In this document: piece after piece, positions 1-5,338 of the stretch
Layout of the letters: each line of letters begins with the position of its first letter
Position numbering within the stretch: position 1 is the first letter of the stretch
Source: an uncultured Roseiflexaceae bacterium
Lineage (GTDB): Bacteria > Chloroflexota > Chloroflexia > Chloroflexales > Roseiflexaceae
Reading direction: 5' to 3'
Assembly (NCBI GenBank): GCA_903868295.1
Contig: CAIPUQ010000348.1
Span: 1 to 5,338 of the forward strand
Length of the DNA stretch: 5,338 nucleotides
Made by a program: the position numbers and the translations under genes
Notes under the pieces: model-generated
What the model was told of the DNA's origin: nothing
The model's database searches: none
Seen by the model: only the letters and a program-made list of their open reading frames with translations

Positions 1-293
1 TACCTTTTTTACATCAACTCGTACTTTCATTCGGCAGACTTCACTACATCAAAAAACGTGGCACCGGGGTGCTCTCGATATATGACGAAAGCGCCATCGC
101 CAATGATATCCGTGCGGCGGTAGGAGCCTCGTTCACTGCTACATCTGAGCCAGCGATGCGCGCACCCGTACAAGCCACACCCACCAACACCCTTGCAGAT
201 CGGCTCAAAGCCCTCACCGATTTGAGAGAAGCAGGTGTTATCACCGAAGAAGAGTATGCCGCCCAACGCAAAGCAATTGTGGAAAGCATTTGA
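1..293 (+). CDS. C-terminal part of a SHOCT-domain protein (5' end outside window)
   Basis: The frame is open from the first bases of the window to a TGA at 291-293, giving 96 visible residues. The last 33 residues (codons from about 192) look like a SHOCT domain, the short C-terminal helical module found on many bacterial membrane or PH-like proteins: LADRLKALTDLREAGVITEE followed by EYAAQRKAI. The piece before it (GRLHYIKKRGTG, then a strand-like LSIYDE and a helix) resembles the end of a folded domain, and a Pro/Ala/Thr-rich linker of about 25 residues joins the two. A GTG at 69 could be read as a start, but the coding-like sequence continues upstream without a stop, so I treat the gene as truncated by the window edge. 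SHOCT domains are thought to mediate oligomerisation or binding; the function of the whole protein cannot be told. A terminator follows 30 bases after the stop, so this is the last gene of its transcript. Confidence 0.7.
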   Translation, partial: PFLHQLVLSFGRLHYIKKRGTGVLSIYDESAIANDIRAAVGASFTATSEPAMRAPVQATPTNTLADRLKALTDLREAGVITEEEYAAQRKAIVESI

Positions 294-322
294 ACGGTCG
301 CTTGCACTGAGTTTCCAGACAC

Positions 323-351
323 AACCGTTGTGCTCCCACACAACGGTTTTT
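323..351 (+). terminator. Intrinsic (Rho-independent) terminator after the SHOCT gene
   Basis: AACCGTTGTG (323-332) and CACAACGGTT (339-348) form a perfect 10-bp stem with a 6-base loop, followed directly by a T run (347-351, the first two Ts lying in the stem). It sits 30 bases after the stop codon at 291-293. There is no A tract on the left side of the stem, so it should work for plus-strand transcripts only. Confidence 0.8.
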
Positions 352-426
352 CACCGCCTATGAGAATACAGACACAGAGAAAAAAGCAAACTAGACGTGC
401 TGAAGCATAAATATGTTTGTGAGGGT

Positions 427-505
427 ATAGTAACCATCATTCACGTAGCAAATCTGCCCCGGATCAACGATGTCCCCGCAGCATGCAGATGTGCGTGGAG
501 CGATA
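427..505 (+). pseudogene. Possible decayed duplicate of the ABC ATPase gene start
   Basis: Codons from 427 align without gaps to the start of the ATPase gene at 758. ATA GTA ACC stands where the gene has ATG TCG CCC, then 13 bases are identical (CCATCATTCACGT, 434-446 versus 765-777). The translation reads T-IIHVANLPRINDVP against P-IIHVENLRKYYDVP in the real protein. Over the 15 codons 433-477, 31 of 45 bases and 9 of 15 residues agree. After that only a short ATGCAG match (483-488 versus 816-821, shifted by two bases) continues the similarity. The start codon position has become ATA, and the frame closes at a TGA (532-534) inside the ATGAATT array. The same frame is open back to a GTG at 397, but without a good ribosome binding site. 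It is most likely a remnant of a duplication or of a related lost ATPase gene. Chance similarity is possible because the match is short. Confidence 0.4.
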
Positions 506-515
506 ACGGGAAAAC

Positions 516-544
516 TATGAATTATGAATTATGAATTATGAATT
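516..544. repeat. ATGAATT tandem array, four perfect units
   Basis: Perfect ATGAATT units lie at 517-523, 524-530, 531-537 and 538-544, with base 516 also in phase. The array starts about ten bases after the end of the ATPase-like remnant. Seven-base intergenic tandem repeats of this kind are known from cyanobacteria and are, as I recall, also frequent in Chloroflexota. No function is evident. Confidence 0.9.
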
Positions 545-673
545 TCATGACTTGCAGCCGAGTGTATACGGGGCACGGTCACGCAGAGTCGCAGCGGAAC
601 TGAGTTGTGTTCTTCCGCTCGTACGCCATTTGCGATGTCAATTATGACTTGTGCCCGCTACTCTGCTCGATTC

Positions 674-743
674 TAATTTGTGATCTGTGATCTCTGATAC
701 CTAATCACTGATATCTGATATCTGATACCTGATATCTGATATC
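674..743. repeat. T(G/A)AT heptad array, ten in-phase units
   Basis: Ten consecutive seven-base units keep exact register: TAATTTG, TGATCTG, TGATCTC, TGATACC, TAATCAC, TGATATC, TGATATC, TGATACC, TGATATC, TGATATC. The last five are nearly pure and the first five are degenerate, as if the array grows at its right-hand end. It stops four bases before the AAAGGA ribosome binding site of the ATPase gene, so it almost certainly lies in that gene's leader or promoter. Each TGATATC unit contains the palindrome GATATC. Confidence 0.9.
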
Positions 744-757
744 TCCCAAAGGACATT

Positions 758-1726
758 ATGTCGCCCATCATTCACGTTGAGAATTTGCGTAAGTACTATG
801 ACGTCCCCATCCGGGATGCAGGGTTTGTGCAAGCGGTCAAGAGCCTCGTCAATCGGCAGTACAACTCGGTCAAAGCAGTCGACGGGGTCAGCTTCGACAT
901 CGAGCCGGGCGAAGTGATTGGCTTCCTCGGGCCCAACGGTGCCGGCAAGACAACTACGCTCAAAATGCTTTCTGGCTTGTTGCACCCCACCAGTGGGAGC
1001 TGCACCGTCCTCGGCTACACGCCGTTTGAACGCGACTACGCCTATCTGCGCCAGATGACGTTGGTCATGGGGCAGCGCAACAACCTGCTCTGGGACCTGC
1101 CGGCCGGCGATACCTTTGAGCTGGCGCGTACCATCTACGGCTTCGGCGACAGCGACTACCAGCGTAACAAAGACGCCTTGATCGAGTTACTCGGGCTCGC
1201 ACCGTTGATGACCAAACCGGTGCGCAACTTGTCGCTGGGCGAGCGGATGAAGACCGAATTCGCGTTGTCGTTGATGCACAAGCCGCAGGTGCTGTTCCTC
1301 GACGAACCGACGATTGGCCTCGATATCACCGCCCAGAAGCACATCCGCCAGTTCATCGGCGAGTACAACCAGCGCTACGGCGCTACTGTGCTGCTCACCA
1401 GCCACTACATGGCCGATGTCGAGGCGCTGTGCAAACGCGTCGTGATGATTAACCACGGGGTGGTGGTGTTCGACGGCGCCCTGGCTGACCTGGTGCAACG
1501 CTATGCACCGACGCGGACCATCACCGTGCAGACCACAGCGAGTGCAGCCGAAATTGCCGTGTATGGCGAGCTAATCCACGGTGACGACGGCACATATACC
1601 ATCAAGGTAGCCAAAGCCGATGTGCCGCGGGTGACCGCAGCGTTACTGGCGGCGCACGAGATCAACGATATCGGCATCAACGAGCCGCCCATCGAAGACG
1701 TCATAGCCCAGGTCTACGGGCGCTGA
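758..1726 (+). CDS. ABC-2 exporter ATP-binding subunit (COG4586-like)
   Basis: A complete 322-residue nucleotide-binding subunit that powers the exporter whose membrane parts are encoded at 2571-4165. All ATPase motifs are present: Walker A GPNGAGKT (58-65), Q-loop Gln106 in LVMGQRNNLLWDLP, signature LSLGE (158-162), Walker B VLFLDEP (178-184), D-loop IGLD (186-189) and switch His216 in LLTSHYMAD. The signature context LSLGERMKTE and the QRNNLLWDLPA segment are typical of the COG4586 group rather than of Wzt- or DrrA-type ATPases. A C-terminal accessory piece (about 245-322) follows, as is usual for ABC-2 ATPases. AAAGGA (748-753) lies four bases before the ATG and supports this start. In most relatives the permease genes follow directly; here an opposite-strand gene intervenes and overlaps the 3' end by 13 bases. 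Some family members are annotated as viologen exporters, but the substrate here is unknown. Confidence 0.93.
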   Translation: MSPIIHVENLRKYYDVPIRDAGFVQAVKSLVNRQYNSVKAVDGVSFDIEPGEVIGFLGPNGAGKTTTLKMLSGLLHPTSGSCTVLGYTPFERDYAYLRQMTLVMGQRNNLLWDLPAGDTFELARTIYGFGDSDYQRNKDALIELLGLAPLMTKPVRNLSLGERMKTEFALSLMHKPQVLFLDEPTIGLDITAQKHIRQFIGEYNQRYGATVLLTSHYMADVEALCKRVVMINHGVVVFDGALADLVQRYAPTRTITVQTTASAAEIAVYGELIHGDDGTYTIKVAKADVPRVTAALLAAHEINDIGINEPPIEDVIAQVYGR

Positions 1727-2505
1727 GCAGCATCCCAGGCAGCGCGGATGGTCTGCACGGCGCGGGCCGTCTCGCCGTTGAGGTTACTCCCCATACGTGC
1801 TTCGATTGCGATTGCGCCACGGTAGCGCATCTGCGTGAGGGCTGCGAAGTACGCCGAAACGTCGTCGCCGGCTATCCCTGGGGCAGTGCGCTCGGCCCGC
1901 TCGGCAATGTGGGCGTGGCGGATAACTGCCGCGTGGGTCGTAATAGCAGTCGCCGGCTCGTCCTCGCGGAGCATGTGATAGATGTCGGTCAAGAGCTGGA
2001 CGGCAGGATGTGCCACGGCAGCGACAATGGCAGCGCCCTCGGCGAGGCTATTGAGGTAGTTGCATTCACCACGGTTGAGCGCTTCGACAACAATCGTGAC
2101 GCCGTGTGCCTCGGCGAGTGGCGCGTACTGCTTTAGCAGGTCGGTGAACTGCTCGTCGGCAGCGCTGACGCTCCAGCCATCGGGGATGTGGCGGGACGCA
2201 CCACTGCCTATGACCATGGTGCGGATACCGACCTGCTGGGCACGGGCAAAGGCGACCGCCCCGTAGTGCATGAGTGCGTCGCTGTCAACATTTGGACCGA
2301 CACACTTGAGGTCACCGGGCAAGAACGCGTTGGCGGCGATAATCGGCAGCGGTGATGCCTTGGCGGCGGCGAGCAGCGGGGCAAATGCAGCAGCATCCTG
2401 GCGTGGGACAAGCAAGCGCTGGATGTTTTCTTCGATGAAGTCGATGCCTGTGTCGGCGACGATTGATGCGTTGGCGACTTCGGTACACAGTCCGATGCGA
2501 ATCAT
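1714..2505 (-). CDS. Sugar-phosphate isomerase/epimerase family protein (AP endonuclease 2-type TIM barrel)
   Basis: A complete 263-residue cytosolic enzyme of the xylose isomerase-like TIM-barrel superfamily, which includes tagatose/psicose 3-epimerases, hydroxypyruvate isomerases and IolE/IolI. The likely divalent metal ligands are Glu141 (VVEALNR), Asp174 (LTDIYHM), His199 (HAHIAER) and Glu235 (AIAIEAR). The Glu-to-Asp step of 33 and the overall Glu-to-Glu step of 94 equal those I recall for Pseudomonas cichorii D-tagatose 3-epimerase (152, 185, 246). His177, three residues after the Asp, and Arg206 before the PG pair match substrate-binding positions in that family. Glu141 and Glu235 would be the catalytic pair. 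The exact sugar cannot be predicted. CAGGAG (complement of 2513-2518) lies seven bases before the ATG and fixes the start. The gene lies between the exporter ATPase and permease genes on the opposite strand. Its TAG (complement of 1714-1716) falls inside the ATPase coding sequence, giving a 13-base tail-to-tail overlap. Confidence 0.9.
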   Translation of the reverse strand: MIRIGLCTEVANASIVADTGIDFIEENIQRLLVPRQDAAAFAPLLAAAKASPLPIIAANAFLPGDLKCVGPNVDSDALMHYGAVAFARAQQVGIRTMVIGSGASRHIPDGWSVSAADEQFTDLLKQYAPLAEAHGVTIVVEALNRGECNYLNSLAEGAAIVAAVAHPAVQLLTDIYHMLREDEPATAITTHAAVIRHAHIAERAERTAPGIAGDDVSAYFAALTQMRYRGAIAIEARMGSNLNGETARAVQTIRAAWDAAQRP

Positions 2506-2570
2506 AATGGTGCTCCTGTGTGGTGATGCTGTATTGTACGGTACCAGACGGATCGAGATAGAGGGATATT
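2506..2570. promoter_or_regulatory. Divergent promoter region between the isomerase and permease genes
   Basis: Only 65 bases separate the two start codons. On the minus strand, TACAAT (complement of 2533-2538) is a good -10 match, placed so that transcription would start about 20 bases before the isomerase ATG, just ahead of its CAGGAG site. No matching -35 is visible 16-19 bases further upstream. On the plus strand, CATAAT (2503-2508), overlapping the isomerase start codon, is the best -10 for the permease genes, again with a poor -35. GAGGGA (2561-2566), four bases before the ATG at 2571, is the likely permease ribosome binding site. The assignments rest on -10 boxes alone. Confidence 0.35.
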
Positions 2571-3374
2571 ATGCGGCTCTTGTGGGATATCTATCGCAAA
2601 ATGGTGCTGACCTCGACACTCGAGATGCTCCAATATCGGCTGGGGAATCTGTTTTGGCTGCTCGGTATGGTCTTTGAGCCGATGATCTATCTGGTGATGT
2701 GGTCGGCGTTGGCCAACGAAAACGGCGGCTCTATCGCCGGCTATACTGCAGGTAACTTGGCAGCGTATTACATCGCCTGGACACTGGTCCGGCAGTGGAA
2801 CATCGCCTTGACCCCGTTCGGATTCGAACAACGCGTCCGCGAGGGCGGATTGACACCGTTGTTGCTGCGGCCGCTCCATCCGTTCCACTACGACATGGCG
2901 GGCTTTATTGCCATGCGTATCGTCGGTACGCTGTATTGGATCCCCATCGGTGTCGCCTTGTGGTGGCTGTTCAGCCCGGTCTACCCCGGTGGGTGGCTGA
3001 CATTGGTAATTTTTGCGCTCAGTTTGGTATTGAGCTTTGTGATGCGCTTTGTCTTGGTCTATGCGCTGGGCATGGTGTCGTTTTGGACGACCCGGGTGAG
3101 TGCGATTTTCAACCTGTACTTCGCGGTCGAGACGATTTTGTCGGGACGATTGGTGCCACAGGCGTTGCTGCCGGAGTGGGCGCAGCGGATCGCGAACGTG
3201 TTGCCGTTCCGCTGGAGCTTTGGGTTCCCCATCGAGGTGATTATCGGCAAATTGGCCCTGCCCGAGATGGTGCTCGGGTTGGGCATCCAACTCGGCTGGC
3301 TCGCGGTGGCGACGGTACTTTTTGTAGTGGGATGGAACGCTGGAATCAAGCGCTATAGCGCGGTAGGAGCGTAG
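2571..3374 (+). CDS. ABC-2 exporter permease subunit 1 (COG4587-like)
   Basis: A 267-residue inner-membrane protein with about six hydrophobic helices (roughly 27-46, 61-77, 109-131, 141-165, 165-190 and 232-256), the usual size and plan of an ABC-2 permease in the ABC2_membrane_6 (DUF990) family. The loop after helix 2 carries VREGGLTPLLLRPLHP (89-104), the conserved cytoplasmic coupling segment of these proteins. After helix 5 come FWTTRV (171-176), IF, SGRL (191-194), LPEW (200-203), LPF (211-213) and EVIIG (222-226). The same pattern of residues recurs in the next gene, so the two subunits are paralogues likely to form a heterodimer served by the ATPase encoded at 758-1726. The ATG has GAGGGA four bases upstream. 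This is the first gene of a two-gene unit, and because the isomerase gene lies antisense upstream it needs its own promoter or read-through from the ATPase gene. Confidence 0.88.
   Translation: MRLLWDIYRKMVLTSTLEMLQYRLGNLFWLLGMVFEPMIYLVMWSALANENGGSIAGYTAGNLAAYYIAWTLVRQWNIALTPFGFEQRVREGGLTPLLLRPLHPFHYDMAGFIAMRIVGTLYWIPIGVALWWLFSPVYPGGWLTLVIFALSLVLSFVMRFVLVYALGMVSFWTTRVSAIFNLYFAVETILSGRLVPQALLPEWAQRIANVLPFRWSFGFPIEVIIGKLALPEMVLGLGIQLGWLAVATVLFVVGWNAGIKRYSAVGA
3365..3369 (+). promoter_or_regulatory. Ribosome binding site of the second permease, inside the first permease gene
   Basis: AGGAG lies seven bases before the ATG at 3377 and within the last codons of the preceding gene (stop TAG at 3372-3374). 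Its position decides the start of the second permease and suggests translational coupling of the two subunits, giving equal amounts for a heterodimer. Confidence 0.75.
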
Positions 3375-3376
3375 TC

Positions 3377-4165
3377 ATGCGGAGATCAATAGTACTGGCG
3401 TGGCAATACCTGCGCCTGGCGGTGATGAACGAACTGCTATACCGCATCAACTTCGTCATCCAACTCTTCGAGACAGCCATTGCGTTGGCGACGGCGCTGG
3501 TGGTGCTGAGCCTGGTCTATGCGCAGACCGAATCCCTGGGCGGTTGGAGCCGCTACGAGCTCCAGTCATTGCTGGGGATTTATACGGTGCTCACGGCGGT
3601 GGTGCAGATGAGCATCCAGCCCAACATCGAACGGTTGATGACCGACATCCAAAAGGGCACATTCGATTTTGTGTTGCTCAAACCGATCGATGCGCAGGTA
3701 CAGATTAGCATCCGCGAGGTGCGAATCTGGCAGTTAGTCGACATCGTGGCTGGAGTCGCCATCCTGATTGACGGCCTCGTGCGCTTAGGTGCGCCGTTGG
3801 ATGCAGGACAGGTGGCGTTGTTTGGGCTGACGTTGCTGCTGGGCATCGTGCTGATCTATACGATGTGGTTGTTGATGAGTTGTATTGCGTTCTGGGTAAT
3901 TCGGGTCGACAACATTTTCGAACTGTTCGACAACATCGCCTCGGCAGGTCGCTTGCCGGTCGACATTTACCCACGCTGGATGCGGGTCATTTTGACCTAT
4001 CTGGTACCGATGGCGTTTGCGGTCACGGTGCCGGCTGAGGTCATCATTGGGCGCATCAACATGAGTAATGTGGCCATCCAGGCGGCGGTCACCCTGGGGT
4101 TCTTTGTGGTGACCCGATTCGTCTGGACCAAGGCACTGGTGCGCTACAACGGCGCATCCGCCTGA
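3377..4165 (+). CDS. ABC-2 exporter permease subunit 2 (COG3694-like)
   Basis: A 262-residue inner-membrane protein with about six hydrophobic segments (roughly 24-48, 62-80, 118-137, 143-162, 163-177 and 231-249). The cytoplasmic loop IQKGTFDFVLLKPIDAQ (91-107) is the typical coupling segment of this family and corresponds to VREGGLTPLLLRPLHP in subunit 1. The second half has FWVIRV (172-177), IF, AGRLP (190-194), IYPRW (197-201), LVP (209-211) and EVIIG (221-225), a near-repeat of the landmarks in subunit 1. It starts two bases after that gene's stop and would be the second membrane half of the exporter. The last 22 bases overlap the end of the opposite-strand glycosyltransferase-methyltransferase gene, so no terminator fits between them. 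Family membership is clear; the transported substrate is not. Confidence 0.88.
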   Translation: MRRSIVLAWQYLRLAVMNELLYRINFVIQLFETAIALATALVVLSLVYAQTESLGGWSRYELQSLLGIYTVLTAVVQMSIQPNIERLMTDIQKGTFDFVLLKPIDAQVQISIREVRIWQLVDIVAGVAILIDGLVRLGAPLDAGQVALFGLTLLLGIVLIYTMWLLMSCIAFWVIRVDNIFELFDNIASAGRLPVDIYPRWMRVILTYLVPMAFAVTVPAEVIIGRINMSNVAIQAAVTLGFFVVTRFVWTKALVRYNGASA

Positions 4166-5338
4166 GGTTTACGGGCTTTGGCGACGATAATGACGCCTGG
4201 GCCGCGTTGATCGATGCGCCGATGATTGGGTAGATCGCACCATCGAAAAACAGCCCGGAGCAGATTGAACGGATGCCACCAACGCCCATCGTTGGCTGCC
4301 CCCATGCGGCGATCGGCGTAGGCGCGCCATCGGTGCGAGAGGATCTGCCGGTCCAGCAATGCTTTGCCGATGCTGTAGACGATGAAGTGTGCAAACGGCA
4401 CCGTAGCGCGCGTTTGTCGTTCTATCTCTTCGACCACGAATCCCGCGCCGACGAGGAGTTCCGCGAGATGTTCTGGGGTATACAGGCGCACGTGGTTTGA
4501 CCAGATGGTGGCAATCCACGGATGCGCGCGGAGGGGTGACATCCCGAGCACCTCGCGGATGCGCGAGATGGGGTCCCACCAGAACGGATACTGCGCGCAA
4601 GGCACACTGATGGCCAAAATACCGCCTGGGACGAGTAGGTGAAAGAGGGTCTGGAGCGCGTCGCTGTCATCGGGGATATGTTCGAGGACTTCAGAGAACA
4701 ACACTCGATCGAATGTCGCTGGGGCGAACGGCAGTGCCGCCAAGTCAGCCATCAGGACCGGCTGCGGGACTGCTTCGGAGAGGCGCTGGCGGTCGCGATC
4801 TACCCCGACGACCGTTGCCTGGCTGAGCGACCGCAGGAGCTGCACATACACGCCTTGGCCGCATCCGCAGTCGAGGACGACCTGTGCATCGTCAAGCTCG
4901 AGGTAGTGCACCAACGTCTGGGCGCGGCGACGATAGGCCATGTCGACTTCGTTTGCAAGGTGACGCGTCACGACCGCTTGCGTGGCAGGGGCAGGTGTAC
5001 GTGCTGCAACGGTCTGCTGGAGCACCGCTCTGATGGTTGCAATACTTGCCAACGGGTCAAAGAGACGTGCCATCTGGACGATATCTGGTCGCGCAGGAAG
5101 GTTCGTGAGTGCCTGTTGGAGTGCCTGCAGATCGGTACAGTCGATGACGCGACCGGCGTCTGCCTGCCAGACAATCGAGCGCAGCCCGGGAGTGTCGTGG
5201 ACGAGGATGGGCACGCCGCAGCGCAGCGCTTCGACGGCAAAACTGGGGAAGCAGTCACTCCGTGACGGCAGGAGCACCACATCACAACAGGCAAAAAACG
5301 CAGCCATGGCCGCGTCATCGCGGAGCAGCCCCAACGAA
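4144..5338 (-). CDS. Glycosyltransferase (GT4-type) fused to a SAM-dependent methyltransferase, 3' part
   Basis: The frame is open to the window edge, so the 5' end is missing; the TTG at 5334 lies inside a domain and is not a credible start. Numbering from that codon, residues 1 to about 115 are the end of a GT-B glycosyltransferase: LGLLRDD, VVLLPSRSD, then D27 and E35 (SFAVEALRCGVPIL). These have the spacing of the EX7E motif, with Asp replacing the first Glu. Residues about 130-260 are a class I methyltransferase of the Methyltransf_11 type: VLDCGCGQG (153-161), VVGVDRD (175-181, Asp179 the likely SAM ribose ligand), MADLAALPF with Asp197, FDRVLFSEVLEHI (208-220) and LVPGGILAISVP (234-245). 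A tail with a hydrophobic stretch (about 311-328) follows. Such fusions occur in polysaccharide and glycolipid gene clusters, where the methyltransferase may cap or decorate the added sugar; that role is inference. The TAG (complement of 4144-4146) lies inside the second permease gene. Confidence 0.85.
   Translation of the reverse strand, partial: SLGLLRDDAAMAAFFACCDVVLLPSRSDCFPSFAVEALRCGVPILVHDTPGLRSIVWQADAGRVIDCTDLQALQQALTNLPARPDIVQMARLFDPLASIATIRAVLQQTVAARTPAPATQAVVTRHLANEVDMAYRRRAQTLVHYLELDDAQVVLDCGCGQGVYVQLLRSLSQATVVGVDRDRQRLSEAVPQPVLMADLAALPFAPATFDRVLFSEVLEHIPDDSDALQTLFHLLVPGGILAISVPCAQYPFWWDPISRIREVLGMSPLRAHPWIATIWSNHVRLYTPEHLAELLVGAGFVVEEIERQTRATVPFAHFIVYSIGKALLDRQILSHRWRAYADRRMGAANDGRWWHPFNLLRAVFRWCDLPNHRRIDQRGPGVIIVAKARKPQADAPL

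Larger units (their letters stand above)
352..757. other. Repeat-rich intergenic region upstream of the ATPase gene
   Basis: About 400 bases with no convincing complete gene, visibly richer in A and T than the flanking coding DNA. From left to right it holds ACAGACACAGAG (368-379), a decayed-looking copy of the downstream ATPase gene start (about 427-505), a four-unit ATGAATT array (516-544), a GC-rich piece with CGCAG repeated at 582-586 and 590-594, and the long heptad array (674-743). The ACAGAG-like and CGCAGAG-like pieces resemble worn members of intergenic repeat families common in Chloroflexota and cyanobacteria; that comparison is from memory. I see no clear -35/-10 pair. TATAGT at 426-431 is the best -10-like hexamer but lacks a -35 partner. 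Confidence 0.6.

Noticed and set aside
69..293. GTG at 69 as the true start of the SHOCT protein
   Set aside because: The frame stays open to the window edge and the upstream residues look coding; no convincing spaced ribosome binding site precedes the GTG.
449..493. Inverted repeat CAAATCTGC / GCAGATGTG as a regulatory hairpin
   Set aside because: The stem has a mismatch and a 27-base loop; such pairs occur by chance and nothing else supports it.
397..534. A 45-codon gene starting at GTG 397
   Set aside because: No good ribosome binding site, it ends inside a tandem repeat, and its middle part is better explained as a decayed copy of the ATPase gene start.
674..743. Heptad arrays as a CRISPR-like element
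   Set aside because: Units are seven bases long with no spacers and no cas genes nearby; they are simple tandem repeats.
2502..3290. A 262-codon minus-strand open frame opposite the first permease gene
   Set aside because: The product is a Gln/His/Arg-rich mixture without domain character, typical of the reverse complement of a membrane protein gene.
758..4165. Naming the exporter as a viologen, antibiotic or polysaccharide exporter
   Set aside because: Family members have different or unknown substrates, and nothing in these sequences or their neighbours identifies the cargo.
4639..5265. A 208-codon plus-strand open frame opposite the glycosyltransferase-methyltransferase gene
   Set aside because: Its product has no recognisable domain, while the opposite strand encodes unmistakable glycosyltransferase and methyltransferase motifs. 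It is a shadow of GC-rich codon use.

Overview
The window reads as a piece of a bacterial chromosome with GC-rich coding DNA, tightly packed genes and one AT-richer intergenic stretch full of seven-base tandem repeats. That repeat style, together with this type of three-part ABC exporter, points to a filamentous phototroph-type Chloroflexota (Chloroflexales-like) genome. Cyanobacteria carry similar repeats and exporters but fit the base composition less well. The assignment is inference from style, not from a marker gene.

Layout. (1) 1-293, plus strand: the 3' end of a gene whose product ends in a SHOCT domain, followed by a strong intrinsic terminator (323-351). (2) 352-757: about 400 bases without a convincing gene. 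It holds a decayed-looking copy of the start of the neighbouring ATPase gene (about 427-505), a perfect four-unit ATGAATT array (516-544), and a ten-unit T(G/A)AT-type heptad array (674-743) that runs almost into the ribosome binding site of the next gene. (3) 758-1726, plus: ATP-binding subunit of an ABC-2 exporter. (4) 1714-2505, minus: a sugar-phosphate isomerase/epimerase-type TIM barrel with a complete metal site, overlapping the ATPase gene tail to tail by 13 bases. (5) 2571-3374 and 3377-4165, plus: two ABC-2 permease subunits of the same exporter, two bases apart. (6) 4144-5338, minus: the 3' part of a gene encoding a glycosyltransferase domain fused to a SAM-dependent methyltransferase, overlapping the second permease gene by 22 bases and running off the window.

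How the genes fit together. The ATPase and the two permeases form a complete exporter (one ATPase type, two different membrane subunits) of the class annotated as an uncharacterised ABC-2 transport system (COG4586/COG4587/COG3694-like). Its substrate cannot be read from the sequence. The striking feature is that the exporter genes are interrupted by a gene on the opposite strand with no spare DNA on its 3' side. Transcripts from the two strands must overlap, an arrangement resembling the noncontiguous operons described in Staphylococcus aureus. The glycosyltransferase-methyltransferase probably belongs to a separate envelope-glycan unit extending to the right.
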